Origin: an uncultured Prevotella sp.
Lineage (GTDB): Bacteria > Bacteroidota > Bacteroidia > Bacteroidales > Bacteroidaceae
Reading direction: 5' to 3'
DNA: 54,542 nucleotides
NCBI GenBank assembly: GCA_905235325.1
Contig: CAJOLE010000004.1
Location: 1 to 54,542, forward strand
This document shows, piece after piece, positions 34,401 through 41,597 of this stretch. The position numbers and the translations under genes are program-made. Below the pieces are notes generated by a model. The model saw only the letters and a program-made list of their open reading frames with translations, searched no databases and was not told where the DNA came from. Position 1 is the stretch's first letter. Each line of letters begins with the position of its first letter.

Positions 34401-36284
34401 GGGCGCCGTGAGGCAGCGGTAGGGCAGGCCCATGAAGATGCCGTCGAGCCACACCTGGTAGGCATAGATGGCCTTGTGCCAGTAGACGCGGTCGGCCTTG
34501 GTGCGCGGCTGGTCCTGCAGCTGGCGCATCATGGTCTTCATGGCCAGCAGGTTCTTCTGCTCGGGCCACTGCTGGTACATACGTGTGACGAAGTGGCCGG
34601 TGCGGATGTTGTCGAGGTTGTAGTCGAGGATGTTGTAGCCGCGGATGTCGCCCCGCTGGCTGATCATCGTGTCGGTGTACTCCTGGCAGTAGCGGCGGAT
34701 GTCGTCGCCGCCGTAGCGCAGGTAGGTGTCGAGCATACCCTCCAGCTCGATGCCCATGACGTAGCTCCACTTGGGCTTGGTCGAGAAGTCGAGCAGGTAG
34801 GAGCGGGGCACGCGCTTCATCTCCGAGTAGGTCATCCACTCGGAGTAGTGCTTGTAGGGCATCTCCGTCAGACAGAGCGAGCCGTTGACGAAGTAGTTGT
34901 CGTAACGGATGTCGCGCGTCAGGCCGGTAATCTTGTTGCCCTGCTGGACACCGTCGAAGCGGCAGTTCTTCAGGTTGACGTCATAGACATTGCAGACGGT
35001 GTCGAGGGCTATGACGAGCACGCCGTACTTCGACTTCTGGCAGGTGACGTTCTCGACGTTGATGTTGCGCACGGTCGGGTTGAAACCGCGGCAGCAGACC
35101 TCGTTGTGCTCGTAGTCGAGGTTGACCTTGACCACGGCCTCGCCGCACTGTCCGACCTTGATGTCGCGTATGTTGATGTTCTCGATGATGCCGCCGCGAC
35201 ACGAGTTGGTCTTGATGCGCAGCACGCGGTCGAGGTTGGGCGAGTCCATCACGCAGTCGTGGGCGTAGACATTCTGGCAGCCGCCGCTGATTTCGGAGCC
35301 GACGACCACGCCGCCGTGGCCGTTCTTCATCTCGCAGTTGCGGATGATGATGTTCTTCGACGGCATATTGCGCTCACGACCGTCGCGGTTGCGGCCGCTC
35401 TTGATGGCGATGCAGTCGTCGCCGGTGTTGAAGAAGCAGTCCTCTATCAGCACGCGGTCGCAGCACTCAGGGTCGCAGCCGTCGCCGTTGGGGCCGTCGT
35501 TGATCATCTTGACGCGGCGCACGGTGACGTCGGTGGAGTGCAACGGGTGGATGACCCAGAAGGGCGAGCGCAGCAGCGTGACGTCCTCAAGCAGGATGCG
35601 CTCGCACTTGTTGAACGAGACGAGCTGCGGCCTGAGACCGTCGTTCGGGCCGAAGACGCGCTCCGGCGAGCGCTGGCCCTGCTCGTTGTACATCGGTATG
35701 CCGTCCTCGCCGTTCTTCAGCAGGCGGGGCCGGGCCTCTGTCTTCTGGCTGACCATACCCTCCTTCCAGCCGAACTTCGCGGCACCGCACCACGGCCACC
35801 ACGTGTCGGCGGAGCCGCCGCCGTCGATGGTGCCCTTGCCTGTGACGGCGATGTCGGCGGCCTTGAAGGCGTAGACGCAGGGCGAGAGGTTGAAGCACTC
35901 CAGCCCCTCCCACGACGTCTCGACGATGGGGTAGAGCTCGGGCTGGAAGACGAACTGCAGCACGGCTCCCTGCTCGACGTGGAGGTTCACGCCCGACTTC
36001 AGCTCGATGGCGGCGGTCAGGAATGTCTGTCCGGCAGGCACGATGACCCGCCCGCCGCCTTTCTTTGAGCAGCGGTCGATGGCCTTCTGGATGGCCTTCT
36101 GGTTGGCGGCGGCCGAAGCGTCAGGCTTGGCGCCAAACTTGGTGATGTCGTAGTCCTTGCCGATAATCTGCGGCTGCTTGATGCTCTGCTCTATCTGCCT
36201 GTACTTTGCCTCGTCCCAGCCGTCGGCGTAGCCCAGCAGGGGAACGAGCAGGCACAGCAGCATCAGTTGTAGAGATTTCTTCAT
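31410..36284 (-). CDS. Trimodular pectinase: GH28, GH105 and a third six-hairpin-like module
   Basis: 1624 residues with a signal peptide. Residues about 45-470 form a GH28 beta-helix with all expected motifs (NGDGCDPE, TGDDCIAIKSG, GHGGVVVGSE, LRIKT), so it should hydrolyse polygalacturonan or rhamnogalacturonan. Residues about 480-880 match GH105 unsaturated rhamnogalacturonyl hydrolases (MGIELEGMLD, YAYQVWLDGIFMGLPY, WGRAQGWYTMALVEVLD, TNCCSVAGLG). Residues about 885-1624 start with SRNNPVITEADPLASLTVGNGHF and end with YLPGNGALLTAVAMM, resembling GH65/GH95-like (alpha/alpha)6 enzymes; I cannot assign a family. These activities are usually separate proteins. The third module contains one REP-like insert and three copies of the small palindrome. 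No internal stop is present. Confidence 0.85.
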   Translation of the reverse strand: MKKSLQLMLLCLLVPLLGYADGWDEAKYRQIEQSIKQPQIIGKDYDITKFGAKPDASAAANQKAIQKAIDRCSKKGGGRVIVPAGQTFLTAAIELKSGVNLHVEQGAVLQFVFQPELYPIVETSWEGLECFNLSPCVYAFKAADIAVTGKGTIDGGGSADTWWPWCGAAKFGWKEGMVSQKTEARPRLLKNGEDGIPMYNEQGQRSPERVFGPNDGLRPQLVSFNKCERILLEDVTLLRSPFWVIHPLHSTDVTVRRVKMINDGPNGDGCDPECCDRVLIEDCFFNTGDDCIAIKSGRNRDGRERNMPSKNIIIRNCEMKNGHGGVVVGSEISGGCQNVYAHDCVMDSPNLDRVLRIKTNSCRGGIIENINIRDIKVGQCGEAVVKVNLDYEHNEVCCRGFNPTVRNINVENVTCQKSKYGVLVIALDTVCNVYDVNLKNCRFDGVQQGNKITGLTRDIRYDNYFVNGSLCLTEMPYKHYSEWMTYSEMKRVPRSYLLDFSTKPKWSYVMGIELEGMLDTYLRYGGDDIRRYCQEYTDTMISQRGDIRGYNILDYNLDNIRTGHFVTRMYQQWPEQKNLLAMKTMMRQLQDQPRTKADRVYWHKAIYAYQVWLDGIFMGLPYRCLTAPITDKKNATKIYDDAVDQLKITYERTLDPKTGLNRHAYDETRKAFWADPATGLSQHCWGRAQGWYTMALVEVLDALPETYGRRSEVVDLLRKDFDAILKWQDKQTGTWYQVMDSPGREGNYLEATCSAMFTYALLKAYRKGYVGSKYREAGIRAYRGIINNFIRVEADKTISLTNCCSVAGLGPAATDEVVAAMKKVNPKGTVKENRRRDGGYAYYLSEQIRDNDAKGLGPFIWASLEMEQLGYDTQNTTAEINRQAVVSRNNPVITEADPLASLTVGNGHFATTVDVTGLQSFPFDYEAGVPLTAMSDWGWHKFENTNGLTPDESEKSFDLGHGHPEVYAVEYKTPSSSPQGGVTERNVQATQYFRVNPHRLNLGAIGLELKGADGERIQLKDLTETRQELGLYDGKIESHFVADGSPADVTTAALQDQDAVIYRIKTPLLKDGRARVSIRLPYPTGKHADAAADFTKPERHTSRIIATSDNTAVLEHTLDSSRYYLTLTWQGQATLTECDRHYFTLTTTDDVLAFKADYSPVCGDVIATPTPTAFVFDEQLRAVIRSWNRWWQQGAIADFSQCTDPRARELERRVVLSQYLTQVNCARSTSGRLQGKNSLPPQETGLTYNSWFGRPHLEMTWWHMVDFALWNRPEVVAQVLDWYNTTAYPEAKKIARRQGFKGIRWMKMTDPWAGEAPSNTGSFLIWQQPHYIYMAEDVYRAEPTAATLAKYGRQVEETAEFMADFVSYDAKTKQYYLQGATAMQESMSKDFSYNHPFELAYWQYGLTVANQWRERQGKPRNADWDRIANNLSPLPMTKDGIYTAGLPKGKTTALKSFDPFDTDAVEYVAMPSQPPAVSTETFAEKCRNDHPAVLGPFALLPSSSVCCDAIAARNTLNWVMQNWNWPTTWGWDYGMTAMAAARLGQPETALQALLIDTQKNTYLKQGHNFQTADRLRVYLPGNGALLTAVAMMCAGWDGCPTPNNPGFPQDGTWNVRWEGLQRMQ
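31749..31780. repeat. Small palindromic element, copy P2
   Basis: The + strand reads GCTGCGATG-g-CATCGCAGC followed by ATACCGAACTGG; translated on the minus strand as SSVCCDAIAA near residue 1505 of the trimodular enzyme. Confidence 0.72.
31865..31888. repeat. Small palindromic element, copy P3
   Basis: The + strand reads GTTGCGATG-g-CATCGCAAC followed by ATACT; translated in another frame as EYVAMPSQP near residue 1468 of the trimodular enzyme, so the DNA is conserved while the peptide is not. Confidence 0.75.
32781..32806. repeat. Small palindromic element, copy P4
   Basis: The + strand reads GTGGCGATG-a-CATCGCCAC followed by ATACTGG; translated as SPVCGDVIAT near residue 1160 of the trimodular enzyme. 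The changed bases in the left arm are matched by complementary changes in the right arm. Confidence 0.72.
33338..33373. repeat. GC-rich REP-like element in frame in the trimodular gene
   Basis: On the minus strand AAAACCCCCTCCAGCTCC is followed by CCCCAAGGGGGAGTGA. It is translated as KTPSSSPQGGVT at about residue 970-982. A related copy in the opposite orientation lies in the trp leader at 42807-42849. Confidence 0.8.
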
Positions 36285-36294
36285 GCTATAAGTG

Positions 36295-36351
36295 AATTAG
36301 TTCGTAGTTTCGTGCAAAGATAAGGAATTTGCGCGAAACTACGAACTAATT
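36295..36351. promoter_or_regulatory. 24-bp inverted repeat overlapping a promoter
   Basis: Arms 36295-36318 and 36328-36351 are complementary at 23 of 24 positions around a 9-nt loop. On the minus strand TAtcTTTG occupies 36322-36315, in the loop and start of the downstream arm, and TTCG sits 19 nt upstream, so the palindrome covers the probable promoter of the trimodular gene. It could be an operator, or a hairpin that ends trp transcription, though no T-run follows. Confidence 0.6.
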
Positions 36352-36375
36352 AAGCTTTTTTATTACGTAATCGTT

Positions 36376-37155
36376 TTAGTGCCGAAGGGCGTCGAACAGC
36401 TGGTCGAGGGCTTTGTCGGCGTGGCCGCCGGCCTCGTCGAGCAGGGTGACGAACTTCGAGCCGATGATGGCACCGGCGGCGTTGTCCTGGGCTGCCTTCA
36501 GCGTCTGGGCGTTGCTGATGCCGAAGCCGATCATACGCGGATTGCGGAGATTCAGGGCGTTGATGCGCTGGAAGTAGGCCTGCTTCTGCTCGTCGAACGA
36601 CTTCTGGGCACCGGTGATGGCTGCCGACGACACCATGTAAATGAACCCATCGGTGTGCTGGTCGATGAAGCGGATGCGCTCCTCCGAGGTTTCGGGCGTG
36701 ATGAGCATGATGACGCGCAGGTCGTAGCGGTCGGCGGCGGGCTTCACGGTGCTGAGATAGTCGTCGAAGGGCAGGTCGGGGATGATCATGCCGCTGACGC
36801 CGGCCTCGGCGCACGACTGGCAGAAGCGCTCGATGCCGTAGTGCAGGATGGGGTTCAGATAGCCCATCAGTATCAGGGGGATGCTGACCTCGTCCTTGAT
36901 GGCCGCAAGCTGGGCGAAGAGCGTCTTCAGGCTCATGCCGTTTCGGAGGGCTTTCGTGGCGGCCGTCTGGATGACGGGGCCGTCGGCCAGCGGGTCGCTG
37001 AAGGGGATGCCCACCTCGACGAAGTCGATGCCCCGCCGCTCCATCGCCTTGATGACGTCGCCGGTGGCGTCGAGGGTCGGCGTGCCGGCGCAGAAGTAGA
37101 GGCTCAGCAGCTTGCGGTCGCCTCGTTGGGAGAATACTTGGTTTATCTTATTCAT
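36376..37155 (-). CDS. trpA: Tryptophan synthase alpha chain
   Basis: About 259 residues. It cleaves indole-3-glycerol phosphate to indole and glyceraldehyde 3-phosphate and passes indole to TrpB. The TIM-barrel motifs are present: FCAGTPTLDAT, RRGIDFVEVGIPFSDPLADGPVIQ (with the catalytic Glu and Asp), LILMGYLNPILHYG, GMIIPDLPFDDY, and GFGISNAQT with phosphate-binding GAIIGSKFV near the end. I use ATG 37155 (MNKINQVFSQRG), which overlaps the trpF stop by four bases; the longer open frame to 37383 lies within trpF. It is the last gene of the trp operon. Confidence 0.96.
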   Translation of the reverse strand: MNKINQVFSQRGDRKLLSLYFCAGTPTLDATGDVIKAMERRGIDFVEVGIPFSDPLADGPVIQTAATKALRNGMSLKTLFAQLAAIKDEVSIPLILMGYLNPILHYGIERFCQSCAEAGVSGMIIPDLPFDDYLSTVKPAADRYDLRVIMLITPETSEERIRFIDQHTDGFIYMVSSAAITGAQKSFDEQKQAYFQRINALNLRNPRMIGFGISNAQTLKAAQDNAAGAIIGSKFVTLLDEAGGHADKALDQLFDALRH

Positions 37156-37820
37156 TTCAGTTGTTCTAAGAATTGTTTGAGTTTCGCAATGTCTTTCAGA
37201 CCGGGCTCGGTCTCGAAGCGTGAGTTGAGGTCGATGCCGATGCACTTGGGGTGATGGAAGTCGCGGACGCGCCCGGCATCGTCGGGGCCGATGCCGCCGC
37301 TCAGCAGGAACGGTACGTCGCCGTCGTAGGCATCGAGCACCGACCAGTCGAACTGGGTGCCGCTGCCGCCCACCGTCGCGCACTTCGTGTCGAACAGGAA
37401 GTAGTCCACGCAGTCTTCGTAGTCCTTGTATGCTGCAATATCATTGCTGCCACTGACGCTGATAGCCTTGATGAACTGGATGCCCGGCCTGATGTCGGGG
37501 TCGAGGGTGCGGCGCAGGTTGCGGATGAGGGTCGGCGTCTCGTGGCCGTGCAGCTGTACGAGGTCGAGCTTATAGTTCACCACGCGGGTGATGATGTTCT
37601 GCGGCATCTCGTCGACGAACACGCCGACGCGCTTGGCCTTGAAGCTGCCGATGTCTGACCCACGGTCGGGGATAATCCCGGCGTAGGTGGGAATCATCGT
37701 CACGTTGCGCGGCGACTTGTCCCAGAATATCATGCCAATCCAGTTAACTCCCAACTCTGCGACCTGGCGGATGTTCTCGCCCTCGCGCATACCACAAACT
37801 TTTGTAATCACCTTTTGCAT
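37152..37820 (-). CDS. trpF: Phosphoribosylanthranilate isomerase
   Basis: 222 residues. It converts phosphoribosylanthranilate to the carboxyphenylamino-deoxyribulose phosphate used by TrpC. Features: the N-terminal ITKVCGMRE with the catalytic Cys, GMIFWDKSPRNV, RVGVFVDE, VQLHGHET, and DYFLFDTKCATVGGSGTQFDW with the catalytic Asp, followed by LLSGGI and GIDLNSRFETEPG. It overlaps trpA by ATGA and starts 15 bp after the trpC stop. It is a separate protein here, not fused to TrpC. Confidence 0.96.
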   Translation of the reverse strand: MQKVITKVCGMREGENIRQVAELGVNWIGMIFWDKSPRNVTMIPTYAGIIPDRGSDIGSFKAKRVGVFVDEMPQNIITRVVNYKLDLVQLHGHETPTLIRNLRRTLDPDIRPGIQFIKAISVSGSNDIAAYKDYEDCVDYFLFDTKCATVGGSGTQFDWSVLDAYDGDVPFLLSGGIGPDDAGRVRDFHHPKCIGIDLNSRFETEPGLKDIAKLKQFLEQLK

Positions 37821-37835
37821 TTACGATTTAGGAAT

Positions 37836-38582
37836 TTACGATTTACTATTGATGGCGGCAATGAAGTCGGCCAGCGTCTTGCCCGGGTCGGGCGTCTTCA
37901 TGAACGTCTCGCCGATGAGGAATCCGCGGAAGCCGGCCTGGCGCAGTTCGCGGATAGTCTCGGGGCGCGAGATGCCGCTCTCGCTCACCTTCACCGCGTC
38001 CTTCGGTAGTCGCTCGGCCAGTCGGAAGGAGTTCTCGACGTCGGTCACGAACGAACCGAGATTCCGGTTGTTGATGCCGTACACGTCAGGTTCCAGTTCG
38101 CAGTAGTCCAACTCTTCCTCGCTGTGCATCTCGAGCAGCACTTCGAGCCCGAGCGCGTGGGCTTTCCCGAGCAGTGCCCTGAGCTGCTCCTTCGGCAGGC
38201 ACGCCGCAATCAGCAACACCGCCGACGCTCCGCACAGTACAGCCTCATAGAGCTGAAACTCGTCGATGACGAAGTTCTTGTACAGCACGGGAATGGTCAC
38301 GCCCGACTGCCGGGCCTCTGCTATAAAACGGTCATGCCCGCCGAAATATTGCTTGTCGGTCAGAATACTTATCGCGGCGGCACCGTTCTGCTGGTACGAC
38401 AGCGGAATCTCGGAGGCGCACCCGTCCTCCTTGATCCAGCCTTTCGAAGGCGAGCGACGCTTGAACTCGGCGATGATGCCGGTGTCACTCTTGAGCAGGG
38501 CCTCGCGGAGCGACGGCTTCTTCCGCCGCATCCGCTCCAGCTCCTCGCGCTTCGTGGCTACGATGTCATGTAGAATGTCCAT
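37836..38582 (-). CDS. trpC: Indole-3-glycerol phosphate synthase
   Basis: 248 residues. It closes the indole ring with loss of CO2 and water. Conserved blocks include IIAEFKRRSPSKGWI (catalytic Lys), AISILTDKQYFGG, VLYKNFVIDEFQLYEA (second Lys), LEVLLEMHSEEEL, YGINNRNLGSF and VSESGISRPETI. The standard TIM-barrel length is kept. It follows trpD after only 3 bp. Confidence 0.96.
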   Translation of the reverse strand: MDILHDIVATKREELERMRRKKPSLREALLKSDTGIIAEFKRRSPSKGWIKEDGCASEIPLSYQQNGAAAISILTDKQYFGGHDRFIAEARQSGVTIPVLYKNFVIDEFQLYEAVLCGASAVLLIAACLPKEQLRALLGKAHALGLEVLLEMHSEEELDYCELEPDVYGINNRNLGSFVTDVENSFRLAERLPKDAVKVSESGISRPETIRELRQAGFRGFLIGETFMKTPDPGKTLADFIAAINSKS

Positions 38583-38585
38583 GGC

Positions 38586-39584
38586 TTACGAGTTGAGTTC
38601 CACAAACTTCTTGAACGTCCGCAGGGCGCTGCCGCTGTCGATGCTCTCGCGGGCAATGGCGATGCACTCCTCGATGGGCTTCCGGCCCTTCTCCAGCACC
38701 TGGATGCCGAAGGCGGCGTTGGCCAGCACGATGTTCTTCTGGGCAGGCAGGGCGCGGTTCTCAAGCACGGCGTCGAATATCTCCTTGGCCTCCTGCTCGG
38801 TGGCACCGGCAACCAGCTCCTCGGGCCTGGCTTTCTCGAAGCCGAGATCCTTGGGCGAGAAGATGCGCTCGTACTCGTTGGTGGTCACCTTGAAGTCGCC
38901 CGTCAGCGAAATCTCGTCGTAGCCGTCGATGCTGTTCACGATGCCGTAGTCGATGCCGATCTTCTGGTACACTTGGTTATAGAGGCGCATCTGGTCGAGG
39001 TTGGCCACGCCGAGCAGCTGGCAGCTGGGCTGTGAGGGATTGACGATGGGGCCGAGCAGGTTGAAGATGGTGGGGAAGGGCAGTGCCTTGCGGATGGGGC
39101 CGACGAACTTCATGGCCTTGGCAAAGAGCTGGGCATGCAGGTAGACGATGCCTGCCTCGTCGATACAGCGGTTCAGCTGGTCGATGTTGTCGGTGAACTT
39201 CACGCCGTGCTGGGCGATGACGTTCGAGGCGCCGCTGGTCGACGTGGCGGCATAGTTGCCGTGCTTGGCCACCTTGTAGCCCGCACCGGCAATGACGAAG
39301 CACGACGTCGTCGAGATGTTGAAGGTGTTCTTGCGGTCGCCGCCAGTGCCTACGACGTCGATATAGCGGTCGCACTTCAGGGGCACGGGCACGCCGGTCT
39401 CTAAGATACCGTCGCGAAAGCCTAACAGCTCGTCCACCGTCACGCCCCGCATCTGCAGGGCCGTCAGCAGGGCCGTGATCTGTTCGTTGGGATACTCACT
39501 GTGGGTGATGCCCACCAGAATGTTCTTCATCTCCTCGCGGGAGAGTTCCTCGTGGTTGAGGAGCTTTGCTAAGATTTCTTTCAT
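38586..39584 (-). CDS. trpD: Anthranilate phosphoribosyltransferase
   Basis: 332 residues. It transfers the phosphoribosyl group of PRPP to anthranilate. The PRPP/magnesium site is visible: DVVGTGGDRKNTFNIST (about 83-99), with KVAKHGNYAATSTSGASNVI (about 110-129) in place of the more common KHGNRAxSSxSGSAD. The N-terminal helical segment with LSREEMKNILVGI is normal. It overlaps trpG by four bases (ATGA). Confidence 0.96.
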   Translation of the reverse strand: MKEILAKLLNHEELSREEMKNILVGITHSEYPNEQITALLTALQMRGVTVDELLGFRDGILETGVPVPLKCDRYIDVVGTGGDRKNTFNISTTSCFVIAGAGYKVAKHGNYAATSTSGASNVIAQHGVKFTDNIDQLNRCIDEAGIVYLHAQLFAKAMKFVGPIRKALPFPTIFNLLGPIVNPSQPSCQLLGVANLDQMRLYNQVYQKIGIDYGIVNSIDGYDEISLTGDFKVTTNEYERIFSPKDLGFEKARPEELVAGATEQEAKEIFDAVLENRALPAQKNIVLANAAFGIQVLEKGRKPIEECIAIARESIDSGSALRTFKKFVELNS

Positions 39585-40144
39585 TCGTGTATAAAGTTTT
39601 TGATGATGGTACGTCCTTCGGGGGTTAAAACGCTTTCGGGATGGAACTGTATGCCGTAGATCGGGTACTCCTTATGGCGGAGCGCCATGACCTGCCCCTC
39701 GTCGCTCTCGGCAGTTATCTCCAGACAGTCGGGAAAGCCGTCCTTCGACACCACCCACGAGTGGTAGCGGCCGACGGTGACGGTCTCCGACAGTCCGCTG
39801 AACAGCGGGTTGTCGGTCTTGACGTGGCACGGCGTGGCCACCCCGTGGAACACGTCGCTCAGGTTCTCTAACGTTCCGCCGAAAGCCTCGCCGATGGCCT
39901 GGTGGCCTAAGCAGACACCGAGGATGGGCTTCTTGGAGGCATACTCACGGATGACGTCGAGCAGGAGTCCGGCCTCGCTGGGAATGCCCGGGCCGGGCGA
40001 GAGGATAATCTTGTCGAACTGCTCTAACTGTGGCAGCTCAAACTGGTCGTTGCGGTAGACAGTGACTTCAGCGCCAAGCTCTTTCACCAGATGACTCAGG
40101 TTGTACGTAAACGAGTCGTAGTTGTCAATGATTACTATCTTCAT
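39581..40144 (-). CDS. trpG: Anthranilate synthase component II (glutamine amidotransferase)
   Basis: 187 residues. It releases ammonia from glutamine for TrpE. The class I amidotransferase triad is present: PILGVCLGHQAIGEAFGG with the nucleophile Cys, and YGIQFHPESVLT with His and Glu; the oxyanion-site LSPGPGIPSEAG is also clear. Length is typical of a stand-alone TrpG. It lies 28 bp after the trpE stop. Confidence 0.96.
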   Translation of the reverse strand: MKIVIIDNYDSFTYNLSHLVKELGAEVTVYRNDQFELPQLEQFDKIILSPGPGIPSEAGLLLDVIREYASKKPILGVCLGHQAIGEAFGGTLENLSDVFHGVATPCHVKTDNPLFSGLSETVTVGRYHSWVVSKDGFPDCLEITAESDEGQVMALRHKEYPIYGIQFHPESVLTPEGRTIIKNFIHE

Positions 40145-40172
40145 AATGCGTGTGATTCGTGAAATTCGTGGT

Positions 40173-41597
40173 CTACATTTTCTCTGCCATCAGGATGGCG
40201 CGGCGCAGCGCACCGAGCTTGTTGTTCACTTCCTGCAGCTCGTATTCCTCGTTGCTCTTGGCAACGATGCCACCGCCGGCCTGGAACCACAGCTCGCCGC
40301 CCCGCGAGACGAAGGTGCGGATGGTGATGGCCTGGTTCAGCGAGCCGTCGAGACCGATGACGCCGATGCAGCCGCCGTAGGCACCGCGGTTGTGCGGCTC
40401 GTACTCCGAGATAAGCTGCATGGCGCGAACCTTCGGCGCGCCGCTCAGCGTTCCGGCAGGGAAGGTGTCGATAAACGCCTTGATGGGGTCGGCCTGCTCG
40501 TCGAGTATGCCGCTGACGCGCGACACGAGGTGGATGACGTGCGAGTAGTACTGTATGTCCTTGTAGTAGTCAACCTTCACGCCGTGGCAGTTGCGGCTCA
40601 GGTCGTTGCGGGCCAGGTCGACGAGCATCACGTGCTCGGCATTCTCCTTCGGGTCGTTACGCAGGAACTCTGCCCCCCGGCGGTCAGCCTCGGCGTCGCC
40701 CGTCCGCTTGGTTGTTCCGGCAATGGGGTCGATGTAGGCTTTGTTTCCCTCGATGCGGCAGTGCGTCTCGGGCGAACTGCCGAAGATGCGGAAGCCGCCG
40801 AAGTCGAAGTAGAAGAGGTAGGGGCTCGGGTTGATGCTCCTCAAGGCGCGGTACAGCTTGAAGTCGTCGCCCTCGTAGCGCTGGATGAAGCGCCGCGAGA
40901 GCACTATCTGGAACACGTCGCCCCGCAGACAGTGCTGTATGCCCCGGCGGATGTTGGCTTTGTGCTCCTCGTCGGTCAGTGTCGAGCTGACGTCGCCGAC
41001 GGGCCGGAAGTCGTATGCCTTCACGTTGCCACGGTTCATGGCCTTGATGATGTCTTCTGTTTTTACGTTAACGTTAACTGCTGCGGAGCCGTTCCCGTTA
41101 TCGTTCTCCAGCGTCACCACCTTCACCGTATTGTTATGATGGTCGAACACGATGACCACCTTATATAATATATAGAGCACGTCGGGGGCATCATTCTTAG
41201 CCTGCGTCTCGTCCTTCACGGCAATGTCCTCGAAGTAGCGCACGGCGTTGAACGAGGTGTAGCCGAACAGTCCGCAGACAGCGGCATCGTCGCCCGTCAC
41301 CTTAATCCTGTCGATGAGGGCGTGGATGGCCTTGTCGGAGCGGTAATCCTTGTTCACCTCGTGCTGCATCACGCTGCCGTCGGGATAGGTGACGGTCGCC
41401 AGGCCGTGCCCGATGGCTACGCTGGCCATCGGACAGATGCCTATGAACGACCGCGAACTGGCTGCGTCGTGGTAGTCGGCACACTCCATCAGAGCCGATT
41501 GCGGGTAGAGGTCGCGCAGTCGCATATACACGCCGACCGGTGTGTAGAGGTCGGCCAGAATAGTCTTGCTGTTGGTTCTGTATTTAAAAGTTTCCAT
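40173..41597 (-). CDS. trpE: Anthranilate synthase component I
   Basis: 474 residues. It makes anthranilate from chorismate with ammonia from TrpG. The C-terminal chorismate-binding fold contains PSPYLFYFDFGGFRIFGSSPE, IDPIAGTTKRTG, AEHVMLVDLARNDLSR and FPAGTLSGAPKVRAMQLI, with GGGIVAKSNEEYE near the end. The N-terminal region carries the domain that usually binds inhibitory tryptophan. The start overlaps the trpB stop by 14 bp, which supports translational coupling. Confidence 0.96.
   Translation of the reverse strand: METFKYRTNSKTILADLYTPVGVYMRLRDLYPQSALMECADYHDAASSRSFIGICPMASVAIGHGLATVTYPDGSVMQHEVNKDYRSDKAIHALIDRIKVTGDDAAVCGLFGYTSFNAVRYFEDIAVKDETQAKNDAPDVLYILYKVVIVFDHHNNTVKVVTLENDNGNGSAAVNVNVKTEDIIKAMNRGNVKAYDFRPVGDVSSTLTDEEHKANIRRGIQHCLRGDVFQIVLSRRFIQRYEGDDFKLYRALRSINPSPYLFYFDFGGFRIFGSSPETHCRIEGNKAYIDPIAGTTKRTGDAEADRRGAEFLRNDPKENAEHVMLVDLARNDLSRNCHGVKVDYYKDIQYYSHVIHLVSRVSGILDEQADPIKAFIDTFPAGTLSGAPKVRAMQLISEYEPHNRGAYGGCIGVIGLDGSLNQAITIRTFVSRGGELWFQAGGGIVAKSNEEYELQEVNNKLGALRRAILMAEKM

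Noticed and set aside
37156..37383. 76-codon N-terminal extension of trpA
   Set aside because: It lies within trpF in another frame and is arginine-rich nonsense; TrpA homology begins at MNKINQVF.
37425..37455. A palindrome-like segment in trpF resembling the small element (GCAAT/ATTGC arms, flanking CATAC)
   Set aside because: As recalled, trpF homologues have the same length at this site (KAIS to VDYFLFDTKC), so nothing appears inserted; probably coincidence.
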